Positions 9,888 through 22,591 of a stretch of 64,000 bases of DNA are shown here, piece by piece. Made by a program: the position numbers and the translations under genes. Each line of letters opens with the position of its first letter. Within the stretch, counting starts at the first letter, position 1. The stretch is taken from the NCBI GenBank assembly GCA_902729315.2, contig LR746265.1:9047392-9111391 (forward strand). Reading direction: 5' to 3'. The notes below the pieces were generated by a model. That model saw nothing but the letters and a program-made list of their open reading frames with translations, ran no database searches and was not told the DNA's origin. Source of the stretch: Spirodela intermedia (lineage: Eukaryota; Streptophyta; Magnoliopsida; Alismatales; Araceae).

Positions 9888-12329
9888 TCATATAAGATGA
9901 TCTATGGCCATCAAAATATATTTGTACCCCAAGGTAAGTTTCATGATATTCTTTTTCAGATTTAGCATAAATTCATATACTTCATATATATACCTTGACA
10001 TACTTTCAGCCAAAAAAAAATGGAAATTAACAAAATTTTCCCAAAAATAATATTTTCATTTTGAAAAGAATCTTTCCTTATTTCTATCTTGTTTTGTAAG
10101 GCTCTCATTCATTAATAAATACTTTCTATTAATAGACCATAAAATGTGATCAGGCCATATAATTTTCAAATTAGCTCCTACCCAATCTAGAATTTTTTCA
10201 TCTAAATTGATATCTCTAATTCTTCCACTCACCCATTTCTTAATGTGTTCTTTTATCTGCATAATCTTCCCCTGCCCCATTTTATCTTCCATACATATTT
10301 GTTCAATTTGCGAGGAGTGAAATATTTCAAGCTTAGAAGTAATTCTAATGGGCTGTGGGTTTTGAAGGATGGAAGGATTGTCTTCTTTAATCTCAGATCT
10401 AATGAATTCAATAAAATTCAAATTTTCTCCTCCAAAATTATCTTTATATTTATATCCATTATTTTCGTTTCTCCCCATTAGTTGAATCAACTCTTTTTCT
10501 AGCTTTTCGTTTCTCAACTCATCAAATTCTTCATCTTCCCAAGAGCTATCTTTTAATTTCAGTATATGATATACATCATCATCCTCACAATCAACATCCA
10601 TGGCTACAAAATTATGATTAGATTTATTAATTTCGTCTCCTACATCTCCCAAATCAATTGATTTTTCCTCACCTGAAATATGTTTTTCTTCATTTCTGTC
10701 CTTACTCCCTTCTACTAAAATTTGGATGATTTTTCCATGATCAGCTGCTGTTTCTTCATCTAAGGGCCCTTTCTCCTCATCATCCTCACTATATTCATTC
10801 ATCAATTGTGAGTAATAAATGTTTTTATTCAAATTTTCTGCTACTATATTTTCATCATTAATATTCTCATTTACTTCTAATGCCTCATCGATTTCTTTTA
10901 ATAATTGGAAATAAGGATCAGGTAAAATATTCTCTCTATATATTCACTGACCTAACATTTTCATTTCATGGGTTTTTTTCTAAATTTATCCAGCTAGACT
11001 CTCCTTGCTGAAATCTTACTGTTGGACAGTTTCTTGAATTTTCTATGGGCTGACTAGGTAGCTGTCCCTCTTCTCTCTTATTCCCAAGAGCCTCTATAAT
11101 TTGTTTCTTGTGCAGCATCATTTGATTCATAGTTTGTTGCATCATTTGGCTCATTTGCTGCATCATATCCATAGTATCAGGTTGGGTTTGACAGGGCTGA
11201 TTTTTCTGAAATCTGTTTTCTTGTTTTGGACGAAATTCAAAATTTGAATTGAATCTAAGTGCTTCTAGATTTTGAATATTATTTGGGTTTCTCCATGAAA
11301 AATTATTTTCCCAATAAGAATTATAAGAATTAGAAAAATATTCTCTATTTTTACTATAATCATGGGGTACCTGCACTTGTTCTTGCCTAGGATGATATTG
11401 AAATTTGAAATGATCATTTTCACCATACATAGGACATGTACTATTTGAATTAAATTGCGGGTTAAGAGGCTTTCTAATATTGTCAATAAGTAAATCAAGT
11501 TTTTATAATCTTTGATTAATCATATTAACCTCATTTCTAAATTTAGAATCATTATGATGATGTAATTCATGAATTCCTCTCTTCTTATCTCTAGAATTTT
11601 CACTTAAATTCTCATAAAGACTGTAAATCTCATCAAGGGTTTTCTCCATAAAAGCTCCTCCACATATAGAATAAACCATATTTCTATGTTGTTCTAATAA
11701 TCTATCATAAAAAATTCTATTGAGCTGCCACTTGGGTATAGAATGATGAGGACACTTTCTAAGTAAATCTTTGAATTTTTCCCATGTCTCATGTAAAGTT
11801 TCTCCTGGTCTTTGAGAAAAACTCCATATATGTTTTCTCATATTTTGAATTTTTCCTAAGGGATAAAATTTTCAAAGAAAGGCCTGTTCTATGTCTTTCT
11901 AACTAGTTAATTATCTACCTATGTGGATAGCCAATGGCTAGCTTCGTCCCTAAGTGTGTGAGGAAATAATTTCATCTTAATAATTTATTGTGTAACTTGA
12001 GGGAAATTAACTAAATCACAGACCATATGAAATTTATTTAACTGCTGATGAGGTTCTTCTAAAGGCAATCCATGAAAATTATGGAGCATTTGAAAAATTC
12101 CTAGATTTATTTCGAATTTAACATTGGGTGCTAATGGGACTCTAATATTGGATGCTCTTTGAAATGAATCAGGGATATAATAATTTTTCATGGCCATAGG
12201 ATTGTTCTCAGTTTGACCTGTACTTTCTTCAAGATCTATCAAAATTAATTTTTCTTTTGGGTTTTTAGTTTTGAATGAAATAATGAAAGGATTTTCTAGC
12301 CTTGGATGCAAGGATCTTCTATCATGCAT
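9888..12329 (-). pseudogene. gag-X pseudogene of element C
   Basis: ATG at 12329-12327; the end equivalent to A's stop is TCA 9888-9890 on the plus strand. Homologous to A throughout, but broken by frameshifts and stops into open pieces at 12329-11985, 11841-11503, 11430-10966 and 10832-10056. The Retrotrans_gag domain lies in the first two pieces. The 10832-10056 piece reads through the position where A has TAG (MGQGKIMQIKEHIKKW), which shows that gag and X form one frame. It is stopped at 10058-10056 by a TGG-to-TGA change in the aromatic KWKYYF motif. Confidence 0.8.
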
Positions 12330-12522
12330 AAAAAATCAATAAATTTGAGGGAAAAGTTTATTAATTGTTACCCTCCTTCAGTATGCTCCAGTCCTTGCCT
12401 TGCTTCTTTTCATTCCCTTTTTTAAAAAAAAAATTCGGCAAGAAAAAAATAAAATTAGAGTTAATTTTTTTTTTGTGTACTCTAAGAGAAAAACAGAAAA
12501 ATACTAAATATTATGCAATGCA

Positions 12523-12540
12523 TCCCCGGCAACAACGCCA
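12523..12540 (-). other. Primer binding site of element C
   Basis: Reverse complement of the tRNA-Asp-type site with two changed bases, five bases from the LTR. Confidence 0.7.
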
Positions 12541-12545
12541 AAATT

Positions 12546-14187
12546 TGACGTGACTCAGTTGTTGTATATTAAATCACGCAAATCTGAAATTTATAAAACA
12601 AGAAAATATGATTTTTCAGATATTTAGAAGTATTTCTGAACAAATATATCAATTATAATTCAATAAAACTTCCAAAAAAATAGCGGTAATTTTCCAAGTC
12701 AATCACAAAGATGTAATATAATATCTGGTAATTATTCAGATTTTTCCCCAAAGAATACTATTTTCTATGAATTTTATACTAAGAAATGAAAACAAAATAT
12801 ATTTACAATTCACAAAAAAAGGAAATAAGGCTGCGGATGTCAGGATGACATCAGCGCCCCAGCGAATGCGAATCGGGTGGAATCAGAGTTCCGCTTGATG
12901 ATTCTTACATAAGCGATTACAGACGATTTAATTAATCAAATTAAGATCTATAAAAGCCAGAAGAATTGTAAGTGAACGAAGTATATTTTGGTAAATTCAA
13001 ATCACACAAATTATCACTAAATGAAGCGTAAAGTAAGTTCAAAGCAGGAAAATAGAGTTCCGACGTCGCGGCGGTGATGCCTTGGCGATGCACCGGAATC
13101 TTGAGCATTCGGGAGAATTGTCGTGTAGTGTCCACGACCTCGAAGGCTCTCTTTGGACAAAGACGACGTGGGCAATCTCTAGATTTCCTTGCGAAGTTTA
13201 GAGATTAATGAAATGGGCCATCAAATCATCTCCGGTGGCTGTCACCCAGCGGAGCAGAAAAACGGCGACTTTGCGGCTCTCCGGCAGCTGTCACCCGACG
13301 GAGAGGAGCTGGATAGAGGTGGGGCACGTGTCATGGAGTTTCATCCTTAGGTCCGCGCAGTAAGAGGAGACTCTTCATTGCATCTGGTACGCTCTCAGGA
13401 GGTGGCGACTTATCTCTCGGCGGATCGTCTTCTTCCTGACAATGGCTTGTTCGTCGATCAATCGGAGATGATTTACTCAATGGATTTGCGATCCTTTTAT
13501 CGCGAATCCTTCAGCAATTTTAGTAACAATGCTCTGCGAATCGCATTGACGAGATTTTTACCGATGATCCAACGATTCTAGTTGCTTAATCCTTCACCGG
13601 CGATATGCAGGAAAGTCGCGATAATTAGATAAAAATATAAGTTTTTGCTCTAGGAGGAATTGAACCTGCGCCGGTTGCCCCCCCTATCTAGGGAAGGTGA
13701 CGCAGGTTTAGTCCCACATCAGTTGTGCGCCGAAGTTTATGGCGAATATAAAGTAATACTAGATTCGCGATCAAGCACGCGTGTACGACCACTCCTTGCC
13801 CCACAGCCGGCTGGCCACCGGTGACGTGGAAGGGGAGTGACGCACACGTGCCCACATTATCGGTTCAAGCCGCTCGAGCCCCTACTCGCGGTTACTCCCC
13901 GATTGCACTTCCGACCCACTTCTGACCCGCTTGCGGGCTCGGCTCTCCGGCGGGTCCCCCCATTTTGCAATATTTTTAATTTATTTCTTTTTCTTCATTT
14001 ATCTCAAAAGTAAGACTGTAAAAATCATATAAATTCGTACAAAATCACATAATTACCCAAAAAATCACATTAATCAATTAAAAACAACTTTTCACACTTT
14101 ACCACAAATATAAGTCTATTTATCACGAGTTAAGGTTAAAACTATACTATTTATAAATTATTAACTCATGATAATGAAGACTTATCA
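12546..14187 (-). repeat. 5' LTR of element C (minus)
   Basis: 1642 bp from TGACGTGACTCAG (LTR 3' end) to GACTTATCA (LTR 5' end). Its antisense ORF is broken. Confidence 0.9.
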
Positions 14188-14540
14188 AGAAGATTTATAG
14201 AGCAAAAATGAAGGCTTTTTATAACAAGAAGGTGAACAGAAAGAGTTTTCATGAGCATCAAAAAGTTTTGCTTTACAATTCTCGATTGAAACTATTCCTC
14301 GAGAAATTAAAATCTAGATGGGATAGACCATACCTTGTGATTAAAGTTTTTGACTGTGGTGCAGTATTAATTGCAGATCTAAAAACTCGTAAAAATTTTA
14401 ATGTGAATGGGCAAAGATTAAAACCTTATTTAGAAACGAACCCTCCTTCTTTACCCATTTCCACTCAATTATATGATCCATCCATTGAACCTCAATCTTC
14501 TTATAACTTCCCCTCCATCATGTACTCTAAGACGGCATAG
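14188..14540 (+). pseudogene. Integrase C-terminal fragment of element P (copy 1)
   Basis: Open from ATG 14208 to TAG 14540 and nearly identical to 30779-31123. Contains KVNRKSFHEHQK and a GPY/F-type module (SRWDRPYLVIKVFDCGAV), where Gly of GPY is replaced by Arg. It ends in a Pro/Ser-rich tail. This is the end of a plant Ty3/gypsy integrase without chromodomain. The integrase catalytic core upstream is absent; element C's LTR abuts instead. Not functional. Confidence 0.75.
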
Positions 14541-15182
14541 CTTTCTTTTCCACTACATTCCTTTTTTATTATATTTTTCTATCCTTTGATGTTTTTCTTG
14601 AGTTTTTATTAAGCGAACAGATCCAGCGTTCTAGAGGAAGTGCATATCATGACACGGATTAATACAAAAGAAAATCAGAAGGATGAAGAGTGAAAATCAG
14701 TTTGCACATTTAATGCTTTCTCCTTTTTCTCTTATATAGATGCATTGAGGACAATGCGAATGGTTGTTTGGGGGGGAAGAATAAATGCATGAGGGTGAAT
14801 ACATGAGATTACATCAGGTGCTATAATGCTTATAACTAAATGATGAAGTTCATGATCTTTCATGGTGCATATAACCCACACTCTTAAATTGAGAAAATCT
14901 ACTTTGATCTTCTGCCGGATTTATGTTATGAATTCTTATTATTAACTATGAGTAGTAAATTGAATCCTTCTCTTTCTTGATCAGTAGTCGGTTGAAAAGT
15001 TTTCAAATTAGTTGATGCTTTTACAAATCATTAATCATGATTAAACTTAAGACAAAAGGATAGAACATGGTAAAGATTACACTAGAAAAAATAAAATAAA
15101 AATCGTAGTAGCACCTTAGCTGATTTCGTGGGGCTTCCACATGTGAAATTAGGATCAACAAGACTTGCAAAATACTTCTTGT
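14541..15182 (+). other. 3' region of element P (copy 1)
   Basis: Non-coding, matches 31124-31762. Holds GATGCATTGAGGACAATGCG followed by GTTTGGGGGGGAAG near 14768, the same inverted-repeat plus G-run unit seen in the other elements. Confidence 0.6.
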
Positions 15183-16106
15183 AACGATTCTTCTAGCTTT
15201 TACAGATCTTAATTTGATTAATTATATCGTCTATAATCGCTTATGTAAAAATCACCAGGCAGAATTCTACTTCTGCCTGGTTCGCATTCGTTAGGTGCTG
15301 ACATCATCTTGACATCTACACCTTTATTTCCCTTTTTCACAAATTTTAAATATATTTTCTTTATTTATTTTTAGTTTAAAATTCATAAAAAATCGTATTC
15401 TTTGAGAACATTTCTGAAATATTACTTAATATTATATTACATCCCTGTGATTGACCTAGAAAATTTCCACTATTTTTAGAACTTTGATTAAATTATAATT
15501 GATATAATTATTAAAAAATACTTCTAAATATCTAAAAATTAGTATTTTCTAGTTTTATAAATTTTAAATTTGTGTGGTTTACTAAACAAGGGATATTTTA
15601 AGTATTAGAATTATTTAAACTTTTCAGAGGCTATGACCCTAGGTTTAGTCTCACATTTGATTATATGCTGAGTTTTGAGGTTGATATATAGTAATACTAG
15701 ACTTGATAATCAATGTGTCCCTTTCTCACGTGTATGGCCACTCTTTGTCGCATGCCTGACTGGCCATTGATGATGTGGAAGGAGAGTGACATACATGTGT
15801 CCCCTATCGGTCCGTCTTTAGCCACTCAAGCCCTTACTCACGATTCCGCCTGTCTATGCTTCCAACTTGCTTGTGGGCTCGACTAGGCGGCAAGTTTCCT
15901 CTTTCTTCTATCTTTTTATTTTTTTTGTCTTCATTTACCTCAAAAATAAGATTATAAAAATTATATAAATTCACATAAGATCCCATAATTAGCCAAATTA
16001 ACCAACTAAAAACTATTTTTCATAATTTGACATAAATATAAGTCTATTTATTATGAGTTAAGATTAAAACTATAAATTATTAACTCATGATAATGAAGAC
16101 TTATCA
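15183..16106. repeat. Composite of two LTR halves in opposite orientation (copy 2)
   Basis: LTR 3' half plus-oriented (15183 to about 15575), then LTR 5' half minus-oriented ending at 16106 (ACTTATCA). Same junction as copies 1 and 3. Confidence 0.7.
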
Positions 16107-16279
16107 ACCATCTTCACTAAAGTATGTATTTTTTGATTAACATCAAGCTTATCCAATGATTATATCCTCGTATTTGTCTAAGGATCAAGAGAATAGATTA
16201 GTTGATGTACTTAGGACATAGAGAGAGGTGATTGGCTGGTCTCTAGCAGATATTTGAGGACTTGATCTATTTGTGTGTA
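16107..16279 (+). other. P internal sequence joined to kinase exon
   Basis: Matches 802-970 and 32701-32873, then switches at about 16280 into the middle of a kinase exon. Both sources share TGCA/TGCACAT text near the join, so microhomology-mediated deletion is likely. Confidence 0.65.
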
Positions 16280-16911
16280 CAAGCGTCCATGCACATTTAG
16301 GCCTCACAGCGAGTAGAAGAGATGATCTTGAGTCATTGGCCTACACTCTGATTTTTTTGATTAAAGGAAGGCTGCCGTGGGAAGGCTATCAGGTTTGCTT
16401 CCACCTCTACTTGTACATGTTCTCCCATCTCTTTGATTCATCACTTGCTGATTCTTATGCCAACTATGTAGGGGAATGACAAGAGGTTTCTAGTCTTCAT
16501 GAACAAGACTGTAACCTCCCCCGAGACGCTGTGTGGTGGCTGTCCCCCTCCTTTCGCACAATTCCTTGAAGCAGTGAAGAAGATACAATTTGTTGAGCAG
16601 CCCACCTACTCGAAGCTCATTTCTCTTTTTGGAAGCTTGATATGCCCCCCCTGCACCTTGTTAAAGACCATTCGGATTGATGCAATTTTGAAGGTGGTTG
16701 CAAACATGACATCACTGAAATTACCTCGCATATTTTTATTTTATGTCAGATGGTTTTATCTCTTTTTCATGGCTCTATCATCTGTTGTTAAATAGGCTGA
16801 CCATGTTTCCAACAGGTTCACCAAAAACGTGGAAGATTGCAGGTAAATCATGAAGAAGATGAGTGTCATAGAAAGAAACGAATAAAATGTTTGATTGATG
16901 ACAGACCATGA
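16280..16911 (+). pseudogene. Casein kinase 1-like (HD16/EL1/MLK type) 3' fragment, copy 1
   Basis: Collinear with 53049-53680 at a fixed offset. Three pieces keep frame and splice sites: partial exon 16280-16392 ([18 protein letters not shown]), exon 16472-16693 ([18 protein letters not shown]) and terminal exon 16816-16911 ending TGA. The first eight exons, including the ATP loop, catalytic loop and DFG motif, are absent, so no active kinase can be made. The start is a rearrangement breakpoint with element P, not a splice site. PETLCGG here versus PEMLCGG in the other copy shows slight divergence. Confidence 0.8.
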
Positions 16912-17848
16912 CCATGTACATGTAAGAATATAAATAAAATCTGTAAAGTGCCAATTGAGAAAACATAAATCTCATGACTAAATTATTTATTATTATTGTT
17001 TTTATTTATTCATAAAGAAAATGATAGTTTAAAAGCCTCATATTAAGGGCATGAATATAATACTTTTTTAATGTAATCATAACTATTGATAAAGGTGTGT
17101 AATTAATATTTATGCAAAAAGAGAAACTATATCAATCAATGATAATAATATAAGACAATCATTTAGAGGGCGTGAGTATAAGTAGATATTTATATAATAG
17201 TTACTTTTGCTAGGAATATGTATCATTTATTGCCAACATTTAAACTTTAGAAATGTTTTGTACCTACTATTTATTCACCTTGGAAATGGCACCACTTTAG
17301 ACGTAACCTATTAAGTAAAGGAATATAGTATGTTTAAGTACATTCACACTTACAAATTATCATAAACAATTATTAGATTGATAAATGTAAATTTTATGCA
17401 TAAATAATGAATATTACTTCTTTATAAGAAAGCTGGCACATAAAAATACAGTATTAAAGGGAAGAAATCTAATATTATTTCATACAATCATAATGATTAG
17501 TTGCAATGAATAATTACTATAGTTTACCAAAAATAAAAATTTTATCAGTAAATAAATGAACACTACAAGTATTGGATTAAATGGCACGAATTTGATAGTT
17601 TAGGTTATATTTATAATTACTAATCACTATGATTAAATATTATTTATTAGAATACGTAAAGTTATGAAGAAATAATAATTATGTATTGGAAGCTTATGTG
17701 TCCACCAAAGGACACACATCCACCCCATAATGTGTTCAGAACCACATGTAGTCCAAAACTGAAAGTAATGTAATGCCATAATTGGTTCCCATCATAGTAA
17801 AAGTATGATTTCTTTAGTGATGATCTAAAAATTAAGAAACATCTAAAT
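16912..17848 (+). other. Kinase 3' flank, duplicated copy 1
   Basis: AT-rich, no gene. Matches 53681-54621 with small indels. Similarity ends at about 17848. Confidence 0.65.
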
Positions 17849-18106
17849 TCAGAACCACATGTAGTCAAATGTACAATTGGAATTAAGAGTTACATAATTC
17901 TATATGCGACCCCTATTAAATGTTTTTAAGCAAAATTTGTTGTATATAAATTTGTATATAGTTTTACACATATAAAATGAGATTTTTGCCTTTTTAAGAG
18001 CACACGTAAAATATTTTTAAGTAAATTGATAATATTTTCAAGTACAATATTTTTACCTTTATTATTTGTTAATATAATGTTTTTTTTTGTCATAATAGAA
18101 AACCAT
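17849..18106. other. AT-rich spacer
   Basis: Starts with a repeat of the phrase AGAACCACATGTAGTC, also found near 17740. No gene or element recognised. Not found in the second copy of the locus. Confidence 0.4.
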
Positions 18107-18966
18107 TGATAAGTTTTCATTATCATGAGTTAATAATTAGTAAATAATATAGTTTTAGCCTTAACTCATGATAAATAGACTTATATTTCTGTTAAACTAT
18201 GAAAAGTAGTTTTTAATTGATTAATGTGATTTTTTTAGCTAATTAAGTAATTTTCTATACATTTATATGATTTTTATAATCCTATTTTTGAGATAAATCA
18301 AGAAAAAGAAATTAAAATAAAAATATAGCAAAAGAGGGGACCCGCCAGCCAACCGGGCCTACAAGTGAGTCGGAAGCATAGTCGGGGGGAGCCACGAGCA
18401 GGGGTTCGGGTGACTAAGACCAATGGGGGCATGTGTGCGCCACTCCCCTTCCACGTCACTAGTGGCCAGCCAAGTCTGAGACAAGGAGTGGTCGTACATG
18501 TGAGAGAAAAGTTCTCATTACTTATAAATGTGATATTACTATATATTCACCTAAAACTTTGACGCACAAGGGATGTGGGACTAAACCCACATCACACCTT
18601 CCCTTGAAAGGCTTCGAAGATTTTAATACATAAATTACTCCTTAGTTATAATAGAGATATACTATGATGATGTCACTTGATAAGGGTATTAGAGTACTTA
18701 TTTCAATCTCTCTCATGCAGGCGGCAATCAGCATGAGTTCAAATCCTCCTAGAGCCCAATGAAGGATTATCTCGACTTTCTTGTAGATCACAGGTGAAGG
18801 ATTAAGCCACTAAAATCGTTAGATCATTGGCAAAAATCTTGTCAACGCAATTCACAAAACATTGTTACTAAAATTGCTGAAAACGATTTGCGATAATAGG
18901 ATCACGAATCCATCAAGTAAATCATCTCTGATTGATCGATGAACAAGCCGTTATCGAGAAGAGGAC
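18107..18966 (+). repeat. Interrupted LTR, part 1 of 3
   Basis: LTR start TGATAAG at 18107. Continues at 20614-20750 and 29886-30624 after removing nested insertions. Holds about 110 bp of foreign sequence near 18611-18721 not present in other LTRs. Left flank ACCAT does not match the right flank AAAGG, so no TSD. Confidence 0.8.
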
Positions 18967-20608
18967 TGACGTAACTCAGTCGTTGTATATTAAATCACGC
19001 AAATATAAAATTTATAAAACTAGAAAATATGAATTTTCAGATATTTAGAAGTATTTCTAAATAAATATATCAATTATAATCCAATAAAACTTCCAAAAAT
19101 AGCGGTAATTTCCCAAGTCGATCATAGGGATGTAATATAATATTTTGTAATTATTCAGATTTTTTCTCAATGAATAAGATTTTCTATGAATTTTATACTA
19201 AGAAATGAAAAGGAAATATATTTAAAATTCACGAAAAAAAAGGAAGTAAGAGTGCGGACGTCAGAATGACGTCAGTGCCTGGCGAACGCGAATCGGGCGA
19301 AAATAGAGTTCCGCCCGGCGATTCTTACGTAAGCGATTACAGACGATTTAATTAATCAAATTAAGATCTGTAAAAGCCGGAAGAATCGTAATTGAACGAA
19401 GTATAGTTTGGGAAATTAAAATCACACAAAGTATCACTAAATGAAGCATAAATTAAATTGAAAGCAGGAAAATAGAGTTCTAGCATCGCGACAGCAATGC
19501 GTCGGCGATGCACTGGAATCTTGAGCGTTTGGGAGGATCGTCGTGCAGTGTCCACAGCCTCGAAGGCTCTCCTTGGACAAAGACGACGTGGGCAATCTCT
19601 AGATCTTCTCGCGAAGTCTAGAGATTAATGAAATGGGTCGTCGAGTCGTCTCCGGCGGCTGTCACCCGGCGGAGCGGAAAAACGGCGACTTTGTGGCTCT
19701 CCGGCGGCTGTCACCCGACGGAGAGGAGCTGGATAGAGGTGGGGCGCGTGTCAGGGAGCTTCATCCTCAGGTCCGCGCAGCAAGAGGAGGCTCTTCATCG
19801 CATCTGGTATGCTCTCAAGAGGTGGCGACTCATCTCCCGGCGGATCGTCCTCTTCCCGACGACGGCTTGTTCGTCGATCAATCGGAGATGATTTACTCAA
19901 TGGATTCGCGATCCTTTTATCGCGAATCGTTCAGCAACTTTAGTAGCAATGCTCCGCGAATCGCGCTGACGAGATTTTTGCCGATGATCCAGCGATTCTG
20001 GTTGCTTAATCCTTCACCGGTGATCTACAGGAAAGTCACGATAATCAGATAAAAATCTATGAATTTTGACTCTAGGAGGATTCAATCCCGCGCCGGTTGT
20101 CCGCCCCTTCTAAGGAAGGTGTGACGCGGGTTTTGGTCCCACATCGGTTGTGCGCCGATTTTTCAGGTGAATATAAAGTAATGTTAGCTTTCTAAGTAAA
20201 GTCCCTTCTCTTGCGTGTACGACCACTCTTTGCCCCACAGCCGGCTGGCCACCGGTGACGTGGAAGGGGAGTGGCGCACACGTGCCCCTATCGGTCCAAG
20301 CCACTCGAGCCCCTGCTCGCGGATACTCCCCGACTGAGCTTCCGACCCGCTTGCGGGCCCGGCTGGCCGGCGGGTTCCCCCCATTTTGCAATATTTTAGT
20401 TTTATTTCTTTTTCTTCATTTATCTCAAAAGTAAGACTGTAAAAATCATATAAATTCGTATAAAATCACATAATTACCCAAAAAATCACATTAATCAACT
20501 GAAAACCACTTTTCACACTTTAACACAAATATAAGTCTATTTATCATGAGTTAAGGCTAAAACTATATTATTTACTAATTATTAACCCATGATAATGAAG
20601 ACTTATCA
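18967..20608 (-). repeat. Solo LTR, minus strand, TSD AGGAC
   Basis: 1642 bp from TGACGTAACTCAG to ACTTATCA. Flanked by AGGAC at 18962-18966 and 20609-20613. A complete solo LTR inserted in another LTR, formed by recombination between the LTRs of a former element. A near-identical copy sits at 54761-56399. Confidence 0.92.
19633..20052 (+). other. Antisense ORF of solo LTR (139 codons)
   Basis: Starts MGRRVVSGGCHPAERK, ends KVTIIR. Same length and near-identical sequence as 55425-55844 and 56980-57399. The 25-bp unit at 19650-19674 repeats at 19699-19723, so GGCHPAE and RLSPDGEE segments come from a tandem duplication read in different frames. Coding status unknown. Confidence 0.3.
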
Positions 20609-20750
20609 AGGACGATCTGCCGAGAGATGAGCCGCCACCTCTTGAGAGCATACTAGATGCGATGAAGAGCCTCCTCTTGCTGCACGGACCTAAGGATGAA
20701 GCTCCTTAACACGCGTCCCACCTCCATCTAGCTCCTCTCCGTCGGGTGAC
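20609..20750 (+). repeat. Interrupted LTR, part 2 of 3
   Basis: Begins with the AGGAC duplicate and ends with GTGAC (20746-20750), the TSD of element E. Confidence 0.85.
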
Positions 20751-22371
20751 TGATAAGTCTTCATTATCATGAGTTAATAATTAGTAAATAATATAGTTTT
20801 AGCCTTAACTCATGATAAATAGACTTATATTTGTGTTAAAGTGTGAAAAGTGGTTTTCAGTTGATAAATGTGAATTTTTAGGTAATTATGTGATTTTATA
20901 CGATTTTTACAGTCTTATATTTGAGATAAATAAAGGAAAACAAAATAAAAAAAAAATATAGTAAAATGGGGGGACCCGCTGGCCAGGCGGGCCCGCAAGC
21001 GGGTCGGAAGCACAGTCGGGGAGTAGCTGTGAGCAGGGGCTCGAGCGGCTTGAACTGATGGGGGCACGTGTGTGTCACTCCCCTTCCACGTCACTGGTGG
21101 CAAGCCGGCTATGGGGCAAGGAGTGGTCGTACACGCGCGAGAAAGGGACTTGCTTAGAAATCTAACATTACTATATATTCGTCCGAGAATTCGACGCACA
21201 ACCGATGTGAGACTAAACCCGCGTCATCTTCCCAGAAGGGGTGGGGCAACCAGCATGGGTTCGAATCCTCCCAGAGCCAAAACTCATATTTTTTTATCTG
21301 ATTATCACGACTTTCCTTCAGATCGCCGTGGAAGGATTAAGCAATAAGAATCGCTGGATCATCGGCGAAAATCTTGTCAACGTAATTCGCGGAGCATTGT
21401 TACTAAAATTGTTGAACGATTCACGATAAAAGGATCACAAATCCAACAAGTAAAGCATCTCCGATTGATCGACGAACAAGCTGTCGTCGGGAAGAGGATA
21501 ATCCGCCGGGAGATGAGTCGCCACGTCCTGAGAGCATACCAGATGCGATGAAGAGCCTACTCTTGCTGCACGAACTTGAGGATGAAGCTCCTTGACACGC
21601 GCCCCACCTCCATCCAGCTCCTCTCTGTCGGGTAACTTTGAAGTCGCAAAGTCGCCCTTTTTCTGCTCCGCCGGGTGATAGCCGTTAGAGATGATTTGAC
21701 GACCCATTTCATTGATCTCTAGACTTTGCAAGGAGATCAAGAGATTGCCCACATCGTCCTTGTCCAAGGAGAGCCTTCAAGGCTGTAGACACTACACGAC
21801 TATCCTCCCGAATGCTCAGGATTCCAGTGCATCGCCGATGCATTGCCGCCGCGATGCCGGAACTCTGTTTTCTTACTTTCACCTTACTTTACGCTTCATT
21901 TAGTGATAATTTGTGTGATTTTAATTTACCAAAATGTACTTCGTTCAATTACGATTCTTTCGGCTTTTACAGATCTTAATTTGATCAATTAAATCGTCTG
22001 TAATCGCTTACCTAAGAATCGTCGGGTGGAACTCTGTTTCCGCCCGATACGCATTTGTCGGGCGCTGACGTCATCCTGACGTTCGCACCCTTATTTTCTT
22101 TTTCCGTGAATTTTAAATATATTTCCTTTTCATTTCCTAGTATAAAATTCATAGAAAATAGTATTCTTTGCAAAAACTTCTGAATAATTACCAGATATTA
22201 TATTACATCCTTGTAATTGGCCTGGAAAATTAGCGCTTTTTTTGGAAGTTTTATTGAATTGTAATTGATATATTTGTTCAGAAATACTTCTAAATATCCG
22301 AAAATTCATATTTTCTAGTTTTAAAAATTTTATATTTGCGTGATTTAATATACAATGACTAAGTCACATCA
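20751..22371 (+). repeat. 5' LTR of element E
   Basis: 1621 bp, TGATAAG...CATCA. Best view of the paired bZIP-type sites: TGACGTCA 22066-22073 and TGACG 22078-22082. Confidence 0.93.
22066..22082 (+). promoter_or_regulatory. Paired TGACG motifs (as-1-like) in LTR of E
   Basis: TGACGTCATCCTGACGT: a palindromic TGACGTCA followed 12 bp later by TGACG. TGA-class bZIP factors bind such pairs in plant promoters. Present, with substitutions, in most LTRs here. Confidence 0.5.
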
Positions 22372-22376
22372 AATTT

Positions 22377-22394
22377 TGGCGCCGTTGCCGGAGA
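22377..22394 (+). other. Primer binding site of element E
   Basis: TGGCGCCGTTGCCGGAGA, one mismatch to the tRNA-Asp 3' end complement. Confidence 0.85.
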
Positions 22395-22591
22395 TGTATT
22401 GCATATATTTAGTATTTTTCTGTTTTTTTCTTAGAGTACACAAAAAAAAAATTAACTCTTGTTTTATTTTTTTCTTGCCGAAATTTTTTTTTAGAAAAAG
22501 GGAATGAAAAGAAGCAAGGCAAGGACTGGAGCATACTGAAGGAGGGTAACAATTACTAAACTTTTTTCCCTCGAATTTATTGCTTTTTTTT

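Larger units (their letters stand above)
9855..14187 (-). mobile_element. Element C: gag-X element, minus strand, 3'-truncated
   Basis: Read on the minus strand: complete LTR (14187-12546), primer site, leader, and a broken gag-X. Homology stops at about 9855, just past the end of gag-X; the 3' untranslated region and 3' LTR are missing. On the right it abuts an integrase fragment of P at 14188, beside AGAAG, which is also present in the uninterrupted copy near 30764. The left junction joins the P LTR-like region, so a deletion or rearrangement followed insertion. Confidence 0.8.

Noticed and set aside
9431-9900. Overlapping ORFs in the P LTR-like/leader region
   Set aside because: Open on both strands because of GC-rich, CT-rich sequence; no domain and no agreement in frame use.
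19650-19723. CRISPR-like repeat
   Set aside because: Only two units of a 25-bp repeat inside an LTR; a simple tandem duplication.
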